DNA of 64,000 nt, taken from positions 82,369,657-82,433,656 of the forward strand of contig NC_035449.2 in the NCBI RefSeq assembly GCF_002127325.2, written 5' to 3'. A model generated the notes under the pieces. The model did not search any database. It was not told the DNA's origin and saw only the letters and a program-made list of their open reading frames with translations. Origin of the DNA: Helianthus annuus (Eukaryota; Streptophyta; Magnoliopsida; Asterales; Asteraceae). Below, in pieces: positions 62,986-64,000 of this stretch. The position numbers were made by a program, and so were the translations under genes. The stretch's first letter is position 1, and each line of letters opens with the position of its first letter.

Positions 62986-64000
62986 AGTTCACTGTCATGC
63001 CTTTTGGTTTGACAAATGCTCCAGCTATCTTTATGGACTTAATGAATAGGGTCTGTAAACCTTATTTAGACAAGTTCATCATTGTGTTCATCGATGATAT
63101 CCTTGTCTATTCAAAGTCTCGAGCCGAACACGAGCAACACCTTCACTTAACATTGAAACTCCTGAAGAAGGAACAACTTTTTGCTAAATTCTCCAAGTGT
63201 GAATTCTGGCTTAAAGAAGTTCAATTCTTGGGTCATATAGTTAATGAGCAGGGTGTTCACGTGGATCCATCCAAGATTGTTGCTATTAAAGACTGGAATA
63301 CACCAACAACGCCTACAGAGATTCGATCTTTTCTTGGTCTTGCTGGTTATTATCGTCGATTCATTTCCAATTTCTCGAATATTGCGGTTCCACTCACTGC
63401 TTTGACTCAGAAGAATAAGCCTTTTGAGTGGGGACCCAAGCAAGAAGAAGCGTTTCAAATGCTGAAACAGAAGCTTTGTGATGCTCCTGTTCTATCTTTG
63501 CCCGAGGGAAATGATGATTTCGTTGTCTATTGTGACGCGTCGAATCTAGAACTTGGTTGCGTTCTTATGCAATGAGGTAAAGACATTGCATATGCGTCAA
63601 GACAGCTGAAAATTCATGAAAAGAACTACACAACTCATGATCTTGAGTTGGGAGCTGTGGTTTTCGCGCTTAAAATTTGGAGACACTACCTCTATGGAAC
63701 AAAGTGTGTGGTTTTCACAGACCACAAAAATCTCTAGCATATTCTTAATCAGAAAGAGCTGAACATGAGGCAACGATGTTGGGTTGAGCTCTTAAGTGAT
63801 TACGATTGCAAAATTCGCTACCATCCTGGTAAGGCAAATGTCGTAGCCGATACGCTTAGTCGAAAAGAGCGAGTCAAGCTTCATTCTGTTCAAACGCTAT
63901 CTGATATTCAAACTCGTATTCTTCAAGCTCAGCAATTTTGTGTTTCACAAAGCTTGATGGATACGGAATTACCACGTCAACTAGAGCTTAAACTCGAAGC
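62986..64000 (+). pseudogene. Right family-D second half of reverse transcriptase and RNase H
   Basis: Directly after the target duplication the RT resumes with [13 protein letters not shown], then the intact catalytic box FIDDIL (63088-63105), [10 protein letters not shown] and [12 protein letters not shown], and RNase H with [17 protein letters not shown] and [18 protein letters not shown]. Stops: TGA 63573-63575 (usual Arg) and TAG 63735-63737 (usual Gln). RNase H ends in the [16 protein letters not shown] region near 63860; the sequence up to 64000 is the start of the integrase linker. The frame is continuous with 47932-49026 except for element G and the stops. It would copy element RNA into DNA. 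Confidence 0.92.

Larger units (their letters stand above)
44323..64000 (+). mobile_element. Right family-D Ty3/gypsy element, interrupted by G, open at right edge
   Basis: Plus-strand element inserted in the 5' LTR of E (left flank ATTTT 44318-44322). It has its LTR (44323-47403), leader, protease and first half of RT (47932-49026), then element G, then the second half of RT and RNase H (62986-64000), continuing past the window. Gag is missing: the leader runs into protease within about 550 bases. LTR and pol type resemble Tekay/Del-like gypsy elements. Confidence 0.88.

Overview
This window is almost wall-to-wall transposable elements from a large plant nuclear genome. The LTR retrotransposon types (long-LTR Tekay/Del-like chromoviruses, an Athila-like element, Sirevirus-like Copia derivatives with initiator-Met tRNA primer sites and AGGGGGAG polypurine tracts, a Helitron candidate) are typical of angiosperms. 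The family resemblance is to composites (Asteraceae); that placement is from general knowledge and was not tested. I found no host gene, tRNA, rRNA or CRISPR array. Letters C to H below are local element names.

Left block (1-11440). A minus-strand 5' LTR of family D (314-11440, leader 1-313, element continuing off the left edge) is split by C (947-8434), a complete and very young non-coding LTR element. C has two 1631-bp LTRs with about 5 differences and a perfect 5-bp target duplication. D landed in a decayed minus-strand Copia gag (11441-12349).

Middle block (12350-25186). It holds a candidate Helitron (about 12698-15019) full of minisatellites, an uninterpreted stretch, a solo LTR (H, 16487-18734), a fragment of a third family-D LTR (18735-about 19899), and a plus-strand Athila-like element (about 19900-25186) broken in its RNase H region.

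Right block (25187-64000) is a nest. Chromovirus E (minus strand, LTRs 25187-28976 and 35126-44322) sits in the Athila element. The 5' LTR of E was hit twice: by F (37027-43018, plus, gag-only Sirevirus-like, TSD ctagt) and by a second family-D element (44323 to beyond 64000, plus). That D element was split inside its reverse transcriptase by G (49027-62985, minus, gag-only Sirevirus-like, TSD agttc).

The most unusual object is G. Instead of two LTRs it has five. Four lie in a regular array of about 1967 bp period whose spacer runs from an internal polypurine tract to the LTR. The array junction looks like an unprocessed cDNA end (LTR plus the two bases before the primer site) joined at the internal polypurine tract. 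F and G are sister gag-only families that share a strongly conserved non-coding 3' region. All coding regions here except the gag of F carry inactivating changes.
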